Shown here: positions 7,340-14,555 of the stretch, piece by piece
Layout of the letters: each line of letters starts with the position of its first letter
How positions within the stretch are numbered: the first letter of the stretch is position 1
DNA from: RGIG8775 sp045587785
GTDB taxonomy: Bacteria > Bacillota > Clostridia > Oscillospirales > CAG-272
Direction of reading: 5' to 3'
Length of the DNA: 31,293 nt
Assembly (NCBI GenBank): GCA_045587785.1
Contig: JAZNDA010000066.1
Coordinates: 1 to 31,293 of the forward strand
Notes under the pieces: generated by a model
What the model saw: the letters and a program-made list of their open reading frames with translations, nothing else
Told to the model about the DNA's origin: nothing
The model's database searches: none
Translations under genes and position numbers: made by a program

Positions 7340-8341
7340 ATGGGAAACATAAAGATAGGAAATTATCTTCTTGAGCACGGGCTTTTTTTAGCACCCTTGG
7401 CAGGCGTAAGCGACCGCGCTTTCAGAGAGGTCTGCCGCGCGCACGGCGCGGAATATACCGTCAGCGAAATGGTGTCGGCAAAAGCGCTTTGCTATGAGCA
7501 AAAAAGCAAAAAAGCCTTTCGCACCGCCCCCCTCTCGGCAGTACGCAAAAGAGAGATGCCCATGGCGGTCCAGCTGTTCGGAAGCGAGCCCGAATTTTTA
7601 GCCGAGGCGGCAAGAATGATCGAGCAGATGAGCTACGGCGGCTGTGAGTCGGATACGCCGCCCGTCGCCATTGACATCAATATGGGCTGTCCCGTTCACA
7701 AGGTGGTATCCAACGGCGAGGGGAGCGCGCTGACCAAGGATCCCGCGCTTGCCGCCGCCATTGTGAGAGCGGTAGCAGGGGCTGTCAGCCTGCCCGTCAC
7801 GGTCAAGATACGAACGGGCTGGGACAAAACCTGCAAAAATGCGGTCGAGATGGCAAAGCGTCTTGAAGACGCAGGCGCGGCACTTATTGCCGTCCACGGG
7901 CGGACCCGAGAGGATATGTATACCCCAGGGGTGGACTATGAGAGTATTGGGCTTGTCAAACAAAACGTTAGCATACCCGTTGTGGGAAACGGGGATATTT
8001 ACAGTGCCGAAGATGCCATCGGGATGTTTGAAAAAACGGGCTGTGACGGCATTATGGTGGCTCGCGGCGCGCTCGGAAATCCTTTTATTTTTGAAGAAAT
8101 ACGTGCCGCGCTTGAGCAAAGACCTTATCACGCCCCCACCAAGAAAGACCGCTTTGAAACCGCAATCTTTCAAATGCAAAAAATGATCGAGCAAAAAGGC
8201 GAGCGCATTGCCATTGCCGAGGCTCGCAAGCATCTTTCATGGTATATTAAGGGCGTGGACGGCGCGGCAAGCGCGCGCGTAGACATCAACCGCGCCGAGA
8301 CTTTGGAACAAATGAAACAAATTTTAAACCGCTTATTATAA
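7340..8341 (+). CDS. dusB: tRNA-dihydrouridine synthase, DusB family
   Basis: A 333-residue FMN enzyme that reduces specific uridines of tRNA to dihydrouridine using NAD(P)H. It begins with LAPLAGVSDRAFR and carries the catalytic cysteine in INMGCPVHKV (C117). Other flavin and substrate motifs of the TIM barrel are VKIRTGW, VHGRTRE, GNGDIYS and DGIMVARGALGNPF. The C-terminal helical domain has RKHLSWYIKG. The ATG at 7340 is preceded by GGAG; longer in-frame starts from 7286 would overlap the promoter. It is the first gene of a plus-strand operon with a sigma/anti-sigma pair, a pairing without an obvious functional link. Confidence 0.92.
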   Translation: MGNIKIGNYLLEHGLFLAPLAGVSDRAFREVCRAHGAEYTVSEMVSAKALCYEQKSKKAFRTAPLSAVRKREMPMAVQLFGSEPEFLAEAARMIEQMSYGGCESDTPPVAIDINMGCPVHKVVSNGEGSALTKDPALAAAIVRAVAGAVSLPVTVKIRTGWDKTCKNAVEMAKRLEDAGAALIAVHGRTREDMYTPGVDYESIGLVKQNVSIPVVGNGDIYSAEDAIGMFEKTGCDGIMVARGALGNPFIFEEIRAALEQRPYHAPTKKDRFETAIFQMQKMIEQKGERIAIAEARKHLSWYIKGVDGAASARVDINRAETLEQMKQILNRLL

Positions 8342-8370
8342 GCCGCAATTCCGCGACGGGAGGTGAGAGT

Positions 8371-8949
8371 ATGCATGATCTGAGCGAACTAATGAAGCGC
8401 GCGGCAAGAGGGGACGAGCAAGCCTTTTCTGAGCTTGTGCAAAAGACCGAGGCTTCAGTCTACCGCTACCTCTATGCCCTTGTCAAAAACCGCGAGGATG
8501 CGCTTGACCTTTCGCAAGAGGCTTATCTCAAGCTCTGGCGTACTCTCGGAAGCTATCGCGGTGATTGCTCCCCCACCACCTGGATACTGCGCATTGTCAA
8601 AAATACCGCCATCGATCATATCCGCAAAACGGGAAAAACGGGGGACATCCTTCCCCTCAACTATACCGACAAGGACGGCACTGAGACGTCTTTTGATCTT
8701 CCCGACACCGATGTCGATGCCAATCCCGAGCAGGCTCTCGAACGTAAGCAAACGCGCGCGGCGGTGCGTGGGGCCATTCTGTCGCTCCCCGAGGATCAAC
8801 GGGATGTGATCGTGCTCAGGGAATTTGAAGGTCTATCCTACGAGGAGATCGCCAAGCGTCTGTCGCTTGAGCTCGGCACGGTCAAAAGTCGCCTGAGCCG
8901 CGCAAGACACGCCATCAAAGAATTTTTGATCTCGGGGAACTTTTTGTGA
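8371..8949 (+). CDS. RNA polymerase ECF sigma factor
   Basis: A 192-residue group 4 (extracytoplasmic function) sigma factor that directs RNA polymerase to stress or envelope genes. Region 2 spans about 10-75 (FSELVQKTEASVYRYLYAL, then DLSQEAYLKLW). Region 4 spans about 130-185 (LPEDQRDVIVLREFEGLSYEEIA, then LGTVKSRLSRAR, the helix-turn-helix). GGGAGGTGAG precedes the ATG by a few bases. It lies 29 nt after dusB and 36 nt before its anti-sigma gene. Its target promoters cannot be deduced; no alternative promoter was recognised in front of the operon, so autoregulation is not evident. Confidence 0.93.
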   Translation: MHDLSELMKRAARGDEQAFSELVQKTEASVYRYLYALVKNREDALDLSQEAYLKLWRTLGSYRGDCSPTTWILRIVKNTAIDHIRKTGKTGDILPLNYTDKDGTETSFDLPDTDVDANPEQALERKQTRAAVRGAILSLPEDQRDVIVLREFEGLSYEEIAKRLSLELGTVKSRLSRARHAIKEFLISGNFL

Positions 8950-8985
8950 TTTTTTTCGTCTGATTTTATGAAAGGAGGGGGAAAT

Positions 8986-9738
8986 ATGAAGCAACTGAAT
9001 TGCAAACAAGCAAAAGAACTGCTTGAGAAGGACATAAACGGCGAGATAAGCGCAGAAGACAAAGTGCTTTTGACCGAGCATCTTGACACCTGCGAGAGCT
9101 GCAACCGCGAATACGAACAGCTGAAAGCCGTAAACGCCTATCTCGGAGAGCTTAAGATAGAGGTTCCAAATGCGCTCCATGAGGGTGTGATGGCAAAAAT
9201 CCATAAAGAGAAAAAGACACGCGCACGATTTATGCGTCGCGTTCGTATCCTTACGGGCACAGCCGCCGCGGCGGTCATTTGCGTAGCGATACTTCATACA
9301 CCCCTTTTGGATCTGCCCATGCTCCAAAAATCGGCAAACGAAGCAGCAGACATGATGCCGAGCGAGGATGCAGATGCCTCCACCAAAAAAGATTTCAGCT
9401 ATTCGGCGGATATGCCCGAAGGCACATACGGCACGATGGACGATGCCATGCCCGAGATCTATCAGCCGAATGAGTCGAGCGGTGCCGTACCGATGCAAAA
9501 AGGCTACCGCATAGAGGGAACGCCTTATATCGTTTGGCTCCGTGACGAGCAAAATGCCATTATCTGTTATGACAGCAAGGACGGCAAGACCGAGCTTATT
9601 TTATTGGTGGAGTATACCTTGGAGCATACGACCCTTCGCATCACGGATGGCGACGAGTATCAGCTCTTTGACGTGGACGGCAGCACTATTGTGCCGACCG
9701 AGGGAGACCTGCTGGAAAAACTGATCATATACAAATAA
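8986..9738 (+). CDS. Zinc-finger (ZAS) transmembrane anti-sigma factor
   Basis: A 250-residue partner of the preceding sigma factor. The N-terminal ZAS domain has a cysteine at 6 and the H-x3-C-x2-C motif (H32, C36, C39), which binds zinc and clamps the sigma factor. One membrane segment (about 88-105) separates it from an extracytoplasmic domain of about 145 residues that presumably senses a signal; its end (ITDGDEYQLFDVDG) has no family I recognise. The start at 8986 is set by AAAGGAGG; an in-frame ATG at 8968 lies upstream of that site and is unlikely. It is the last gene before the terminator at 9766. Confidence 0.88.
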   Translation: MKQLNCKQAKELLEKDINGEISAEDKVLLTEHLDTCESCNREYEQLKAVNAYLGELKIEVPNALHEGVMAKIHKEKKTRARFMRRVRILTGTAAAAVICVAILHTPLLDLPMLQKSANEAADMMPSEDADASTKKDFSYSADMPEGTYGTMDDAMPEIYQPNESSGAVPMQKGYRIEGTPYIVWLRDEQNAIICYDSKDGKTELILLVEYTLEHTTLRITDGDEYQLFDVDGSTIVPTEGDLLEKLIIYK

Positions 9739-9765
9739 CCGCACATACCGGAATTCATAGGAAAC

Positions 9766-9796
9766 GGGGCTTGCGCATTAGCGCAAGCCCCATGTT
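9766..9796 (+). terminator. Terminator of the dusB-sigma-anti-sigma operon
   Basis: GGGGCTTGCGC (9766-9776), loop ATTA and GCGCAAGCCCC (9781-9791) form a perfect 11-bp stem, followed by ATGTTTTTA. It also lies 20 nt beyond the convergent lnt stop and may block transcription from both sides. Confidence 0.92.
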
Positions 9797-9810
9797 TTTA
9801 TCAAATTCTG

Positions 9811-11388
9811 TTAAAATTTCTTTCTTTGCTTTCTTTCCGAAATGACCTCAGTCACAAAGACCGCCAAAAGAAACGCACCGCATGCAAGCACGAACAAATT
9901 GCCGATGCGCGAATACAGCGTCAGCTCCTGCCGCATATAAACGTCCTCGCAGATATACCACTCTCTGTCCTGCCCGATCTCGGCGATCACTTCACCCGTC
10001 GGGGAGACAATGGCGGAAATACCCGTGTTTGCCGCACGGACCAGCCAGCGTCCGTTTTCCACCGCGCGAAGCACCGCCTGCGCGTTATGCATACGCAAAG
10101 CCGCCGAGTGCAAGAACCATGAATCATTGGTGGATACCACCAAAAGCTCCGCACCGTCAAGCACGCTGTCTCTGACCGTCTCCTCATAAATGGAGTCAAA
10201 GCAAATGGAAATGCCCAGCCTTCCGTGCTCGGTGGTCACGATGTTGCTGTCCTTACCCTTTGTAAAATCCGCATCTGCCGCATTGATGTCGGCAAGCGGA
10301 GGAATGATAGTCTCGACAAATGCTCTCATGGGAACAAACTCCCCAAAGGGCACAAGGTGCCGCTTGTTGTACACCGTATCGTCAAGCGAGCCGTCGGGAC
10401 GAAAAGTAAAAATACTGTTGTAGCGGTTGCCCTCATCATCCCTGTCAAACGCACCCGCCAAAAGATAGCAATCGCCACCGCTTGCCGTGCCTGCCAAAAA
10501 GTCTTTCACCGACGGCATATCGTCCAGCACGTCGGGGAAAGAGGATTCCGCCCATACCACGATCTGCGCCCCTCGCCTTACCGCCTGTTCGGTAAGCTGT
10601 TTTTGCTTTCTTAAGGTATCCAGATAGCGCGAGGCATCCCACTTGGACTGCGAGGAGACGTTGCCCTGCACCGCCGCCACCTTGACGGGCTCACCCTCAT
10701 CCTTGTCGGTGATCATGAGCACACCGCCCAAAATAAGATTTACCGAAAACAGCGCGATCGGCACGATGACAAGTATCCGACGTTCGTAATAAAAAACATA
10801 CGCGATCAAAAAATTGACCGCCACGATCAAAAAGGTAATAAAATATGAACCAAACAGCGAAGCGCTTTGCACGATAGGCAGCATATTCACCTGCCCGAGA
10901 GCCAAGCGCGACCACGGCACGCCCGCCCATGTCAGCGAGGTCAGCCACTCAAACACCGTCCAAAGAGCCGCCGCCAAAAACGGCAAAAGAATACGGCGTT
11001 TTTTGTTTGCCGACCCCATGGAAAACACACGGAGCAGCAGAAAAATAAATGCACAAGGGATCGCTTGAAGTGCGGTGAGCCCAAACCACGCGGCAATGAC
11101 CACCACAACCGCCGCCCCTTTGGAGATCCCGAGAAAATCCATGGGGTACATGGTGACAAAAAAGTGGAACACCGCAAAATAATACACCCCGAAAAACAAG
11201 AGCAGATACAAAAAGCTCCGCTTCATAGGCGTGCCGCGCTCGGCAAAGGAAAAGCAGACCAGCGCAAACGGCACCAGCGTCACCCATTCCAATATACCAA
11301 CCTGCGGAAACATAACGGTGAGCGCGGTCAAAAGAGCACTCGCCAAAAGAAGCGGCACTCTGAATTTTCCCACCGAAAACAGTCTCAT
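9811..11388 (-). CDS. lnt: Apolipoprotein N-acyltransferase-like membrane protein
   Basis: A 525-residue integral membrane enzyme that in Gram-negatives adds the third acyl chain to lipoproteins. About seven hydrophobic segments in the first 230 residues and one at the C-terminus surround a nitrilase-type domain (about 232-490). The triad matches E. coli Lnt: E281 (VVWAESSFPDV), K342 (VYNKRHLVPFGEF) and C396 (LGISICFDSIYEE). The overall length fits (E. coli 512). GAGGGTGAGAG precedes the ATG at 11388, ten nucleotides after the rluA stop, so the two genes form an operon. Lnt homologues do occur in some Firmicutes and Actinobacteria; activity in this host is inferred from the intact triad. Confidence 0.9.
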   Translation of the reverse strand: MRLFSVGKFRVPLLLASALLTALTVMFPQVGILEWVTLVPFALVCFSFAERGTPMKRSFLYLLLFFGVYYFAVFHFFVTMYPMDFLGISKGAAVVVVIAAWFGLTALQAIPCAFIFLLLRVFSMGSANKKRRILLPFLAAALWTVFEWLTSLTWAGVPWSRLALGQVNMLPIVQSASLFGSYFITFLIVAVNFLIAYVFYYERRILVIVPIALFSVNLILGGVLMITDKDEGEPVKVAAVQGNVSSQSKWDASRYLDTLRKQKQLTEQAVRRGAQIVVWAESSFPDVLDDMPSVKDFLAGTASGGDCYLLAGAFDRDDEGNRYNSIFTFRPDGSLDDTVYNKRHLVPFGEFVPMRAFVETIIPPLADINAADADFTKGKDSNIVTTEHGRLGISICFDSIYEETVRDSVLDGAELLVVSTNDSWFLHSAALRMHNAQAVLRAVENGRWLVRAANTGISAIVSPTGEVIAEIGQDREWYICEDVYMRQELTLYSRIGNLFVLACGAFLLAVFVTEVISERKQRKKF

Positions 11389-11398
11389 ACTCTCACCC

Positions 11399-12361
11399 TC
11401 AAATTCCGAAATTTTTCAAAAACCAGATATCCTTATTTTCGAGCCGCACCGTCTTGCCTTTCAGATAGCCAAGACAGCCGTCTGTATTCTCAAAATCAAA
11501 AACCAACCGATAGGCGTAAAGCGCTTGAAATTTATATCCCTTTTCCCTGTCGTCTCGGTTGATGCCGTACTTGCCGTCGCCAAGGAGCGGATGCCCGATG
11601 TGAGCTAAGTGCGCGCGGATCTGATGCGTGCGCCCCGTCACCAGCTCGACCTCAAGAAGGCTTTGCCCGTCCTTTTCCTTGAGCACGCGGTATTTTGTGA
11701 TGATCTCTTTACTGCCCTTCAAAGGCGTGTCGGACACCTGTACCACATTGTTACGGCTGTTCTTTCTCAAAAAACCGTACAGCGTGTCCTCTTTTTTGGG
11801 CATGCGCCCGTGAGCGGCACAGTAATAAAACTTACGGATCTGATCCTCTCGGATCTTGTCATTCATTTCTCTGAGTGCCGCGGCATTTTTGGCGGCAATG
11901 ACGATGCCTCCCGTATTGCGGTCAATGCGGTTGCACAAAGCGGGAGCAAAGGATTGCTCATCTAAAGGGTTATATTCCCCTTTTTGGCAAAGATATGCCT
12001 TGATGTGCAAAATAAGCGTATTGTCGCCGCTGTCCTCACCCTCATGAACGAGAACCCCTTGCCGCTTGTTGCAAAGCAGAATGTTGTCATCCTCGTAACA
12101 AATGTCAAGCTTGGGGCGAATGGCTGTCAGTGCCGACTCATCCTTTTCGGGAGCGTCAAAAAATTCCTCTTTGATGAAAAGCTGAATCTCGTCTCCCTCG
12201 GAAAGCATGACGTTCGGCTCGGTCCGCTTACGGTTAAGCTTGATCTTTTTTAAGCGGATCTGCTTATACATCATCGACAAAGGAAGTCCTCTCACCGCTT
12301 TGGTAAGGAACTTATCAAGCCGCTGTCCCGCATCATTTTTCATGACCTTTAAAATACGCAT
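11399..12361 (-). CDS. RluA-family 23S rRNA/tRNA pseudouridine synthase
   Basis: A 320-residue enzyme that isomerises uridine to pseudouridine in structured RNA. An N-terminal S4 RNA-binding domain (about 12-65, with RLDKFL) precedes the catalytic domain. The active-site aspartate is D147 in CNRIDRNTGG, a variant of the usual HRLDRxTSG, and RTHQIRAHLAHIGHPLLGD follows later. The start at 12361 has GGGAG five bases upstream; the longer TTG start at 12373 would overlap that site. RluC versus RluD specificity cannot be assigned. It is co-transcribed with lnt; the gene begins inside the T-tract of the upp terminator, so readthrough from upp may contribute. Confidence 0.9.
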   Translation of the reverse strand: MRILKVMKNDAGQRLDKFLTKAVRGLPLSMMYKQIRLKKIKLNRKRTEPNVMLSEGDEIQLFIKEEFFDAPEKDESALTAIRPKLDICYEDDNILLCNKRQGVLVHEGEDSGDNTLILHIKAYLCQKGEYNPLDEQSFAPALCNRIDRNTGGIVIAAKNAAALREMNDKIREDQIRKFYYCAAHGRMPKKEDTLYGFLRKNSRNNVVQVSDTPLKGSKEIITKYRVLKEKDGQSLLEVELVTGRTHQIRAHLAHIGHPLLGDGKYGINRDDREKGYKFQALYAYRLVFDFENTDGCLGYLKGKTVRLENKDIWFLKNFGI

Positions 12362-12371
12362 ATCCGCTCCC

Positions 12372-12402
12372 AAAAATGGCGGGAGAGACCATCTCCCCCG
12401 CC
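12372..12402 (-). terminator. Terminator of upp
   Basis: On the minus strand GGCGGG(GG)AGA pairs with TCTCCCGCC around TGGTC, followed by ATTTTTG. It begins 10 nt after the upp stop. Its T-tract abuts the ribosome binding site of the pseudouridine synthase gene. Confidence 0.85.
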
Positions 12403-12412
12403 GTCCTTTTAT

Positions 12413-13042
12413 TTACAGGGTTCCGAAAATTCTGTCGCCCGCATCGCCAAGACCGGGGACAATGTAAGCGTGCTCGTTTAGCTTTTCATCCAGTGCCGCC
12501 GTGTAGATGTCGACATCGGGATGCTCATCCTGCACCTTCTTAACACCCTCGGGTGCCGCCACAAGGCACATAAAGCGGATAGCCTTACAGCCTCTCTGCT
12601 TAAGCATAGTCAGCGCATCTGCCGCCGAGCCGCCCGTTGCCAGCATGGGGTCAACCAAGATCACGATCCTATCCTCAATATCGTGAGGAAGCTTGCAGTA
12701 ATATTCCACGGGCTTATGTGTCTCGGGGTCACGGTAAAGACCGATATGACCTACCTTCGCCACGGGAACAAGGCTTTGAAGTCCGTCCACCATGCCAAGT
12801 CCTGCGCGGAGAATCGGCACGATGGCAAGCTTTTTGCCCGAGATCATTTTTGCCGTCATTTTCTGAATGGGCGTCTCAATGGTAACGTTTTCCAAGGGAA
12901 GGTCACGTGTAAGCTCGTAGCCCATCAGCATGGCGATCTCATTGAGCAGCTCGCGGAAATCTTTCGAGCCTGTCTTTTTGTTTCTCATGATCGAGAGCTT
13001 GTGTGTAATTAAGGGATGATTGATTACATGAAGCTGACTCAT
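12413..13042 (-). CDS. upp: Uracil phosphoribosyltransferase
   Basis: A 209-residue cytosolic salvage enzyme that makes UMP from uracil and PRPP. The PRPP-binding loop VILVDPMLATGGSA is at 127-140, with PILRAGLGMVDG at 77-88, VGLYRDPET-like GHIGLYRDPET near 99-109 and a C-terminal uracil-binding IVPGLGDAGDRIFGT. Two ATG codons lie six bases apart (13048 and 13042). AAGGAG is only about two bases before the first and eight before the second, so 13042 is preferred and gives the usual MSQLHVINHPL start. It is monocistronic, with its own promoter and terminator. Confidence 0.96.
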   Translation of the reverse strand: MSQLHVINHPLITHKLSIMRNKKTGSKDFRELLNEIAMLMGYELTRDLPLENVTIETPIQKMTAKMISGKKLAIVPILRAGLGMVDGLQSLVPVAKVGHIGLYRDPETHKPVEYYCKLPHDIEDRIVILVDPMLATGGSAADALTMLKQRGCKAIRFMCLVAAPEGVKKVQDEHPDVDIYTAALDEKLNEHAYIVPGLGDAGDRIFGTL

Positions 13043-13074
13043 ATTCATTCTCCTTTAAACAACCTATTTTAATT

Positions 13075-13103
13075 ATTATACCTTTTTTTTCTCACGTTTT
13101 CAA
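13075..13103 (-). promoter_or_regulatory. Sigma-A promoter of upp
   Basis: On the minus strand TTGAAA (13103-13098), a 17-bp spacer and TATAAT (13080-13075). Predicted start near 13068. Confidence 0.85.
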
Positions 13104-13152
13104 GAGCTTTCGCAAAATATTTTGTATTTTTGCATTTTTTCACAAAAAATTG

Positions 13153-13181
13153 TTTACACCTACACAAATTCGTGATAAAAT
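13153..13181 (+). promoter_or_regulatory. Sigma-A promoter of mtaB
   Basis: TTTACA (13153-13158), a 17-bp spacer and TAAAAT (13176-13181), with TGA before the -10. It diverges from the upp promoter; the two -35 elements are about 50 bp apart. Confidence 0.8.
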
Positions 13182-13224
13182 GAAGTGTACGATCCGGATA
13201 GATTTTTCACCGAAAGGAAACGGT

Positions 13225-14544
13225 ATGTCACAAGCAAAAAAGACAGTCGGCTTTTTTACGTTGGGCTGTAAAGTCAATCAATATGAATCCGAGGCTATCG
13301 GCGAGTTGTTTTTGTCGCGCGACTACGACGTGCGCCCCGCCGAGGAGATATGCGACATCTACGTCATCAACACCTGCACCGTCACCGCCGAAAGCGACCG
13401 TAAGGCACGCCAGATCATTCGCCGTGCCATCCAAAAAAATCCAAGCGCCTATATTTTGGTAACGGGCTGTCTTGCACAGACTGCGCCCGAAAGCCTCACA
13501 CGCCTTACAGGCGTGGACTATATCTGCGGCAACGCAGAAAAATGTGCTGTCGTGGATGCCGCCGATGCACTTGTGAAAAGCGGCAGAAAAAACACGGTTG
13601 CCGAGTGCGTTGTCCGCCCACTTGACGGCGCGTCCTTTGAACCCATGCACATCTGCAAATTCGACCCCACGCGCGCCTATATCATGATCGAGGACGGCTG
13701 TGAATCGCATTGCACCTACTGCATCATTCCCAAAGCGCGCGGCGGCATACGCTCAAAGCCCATGGAGGATGTACTGGATGAGGTCAGAACACTGACAGCG
13801 GGCGGTTGCCGCGAGATCGTTCTGACAGGCATTGAGACCGCCTCATACGGCAAAGATCTTGACGGCGTGTCGCTGATCGATCTTTTAGAGCAGGTTGACC
13901 GTATTCCGAACATCGGCAGGGTACGCCTTGGGTCACTGGACCCGTCTCTTATGAAACAGCCTTTTATCGACCGCCTCTCGCGCCTGAAATCGGTCACTCC
14001 GCACTTTCACCTTTCCATGCAAAGCGGAAGTGACAGGATCCTTGCGCTGATGAAGCGAAAATATAACACCTCCATGGCGCTTGAAAGCATCGAACGCTTG
14101 CGCCGTGCCATGCCGCGTGTCATGCTCACCACCGATATGATCGTGGGCTTCCCCACTGAGACCGAGGAGGACTTTGAGCAAACGCTCCGCTTTGTCACAG
14201 AGGCGGAATTCCTTATGATACATGTTTTTCCCTACTCGGGTCGCCGCGGTACGCCTGCCGCCGCCATGAGCGGACAGGTGCCGATGGAACTGCGCCGAAA
14301 GCGCGCCGCCATGCTTTCCGCAAGACAAGCCGAGATACGAAAAAAATTGCTGACAGAGCAGATCGAACAGTCCCCCGTCTGTGAGGTGCTGTTTGAGACA
14401 AGCAAGGACGGTTACAGCTACGGACATACCGACAATTTTATCGAGGTGCGGACAAAGACCGACCGCCTCCTTCACGCCACGACCGCCAAGGTACGTCTTT
14501 TGCATACCGACGGCAATATCATAGATGCTGAGCTTATCGAATAA
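13225..14544 (+). CDS. mtaB: tRNA t6A37 methylthiotransferase MtaB
   Basis: A 439-residue radical-SAM enzyme with two iron-sulfur clusters that adds a methylthio group to t6A at position 37 of ANN-decoding tRNAs. The N-terminal UPF0004 domain has the cluster cysteines C15 (FFTLGCKVNQYE), C51 (VINTCTVT) and C82 (VTGCLAQ). The SAM-binding CxxxCxxC is CESHCTYC (C159, C163, C166). A TRAM-like C-terminal region ends the protein. FTLGCKVNQ and IEDGCE favour MtaB over MiaB or RimO. The ATG at 13225 follows AAAGGAAA; the in-frame codon at 13150 lies before the promoter. It is followed by the PurL-like gene after 11 nt. Confidence 0.93.
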   Translation: MSQAKKTVGFFTLGCKVNQYESEAIGELFLSRDYDVRPAEEICDIYVINTCTVTAESDRKARQIIRRAIQKNPSAYILVTGCLAQTAPESLTRLTGVDYICGNAEKCAVVDAADALVKSGRKNTVAECVVRPLDGASFEPMHICKFDPTRAYIMIEDGCESHCTYCIIPKARGGIRSKPMEDVLDEVRTLTAGGCREIVLTGIETASYGKDLDGVSLIDLLEQVDRIPNIGRVRLGSLDPSLMKQPFIDRLSRLKSVTPHFHLSMQSGSDRILALMKRKYNTSMALESIERLRRAMPRVMLTTDMIVGFPTETEEDFEQTLRFVTEAEFLMIHVFPYSGRRGTPAAAMSGQVPMELRRKRAAMLSARQAEIRKKLLTEQIEQSPVCEVLFETSKDGYSYGHTDNFIEVRTKTDRLLHATTAKVRLLHTDGNIIDAELIE

Positions 14545-14555
14545 GGAGTAATCAG

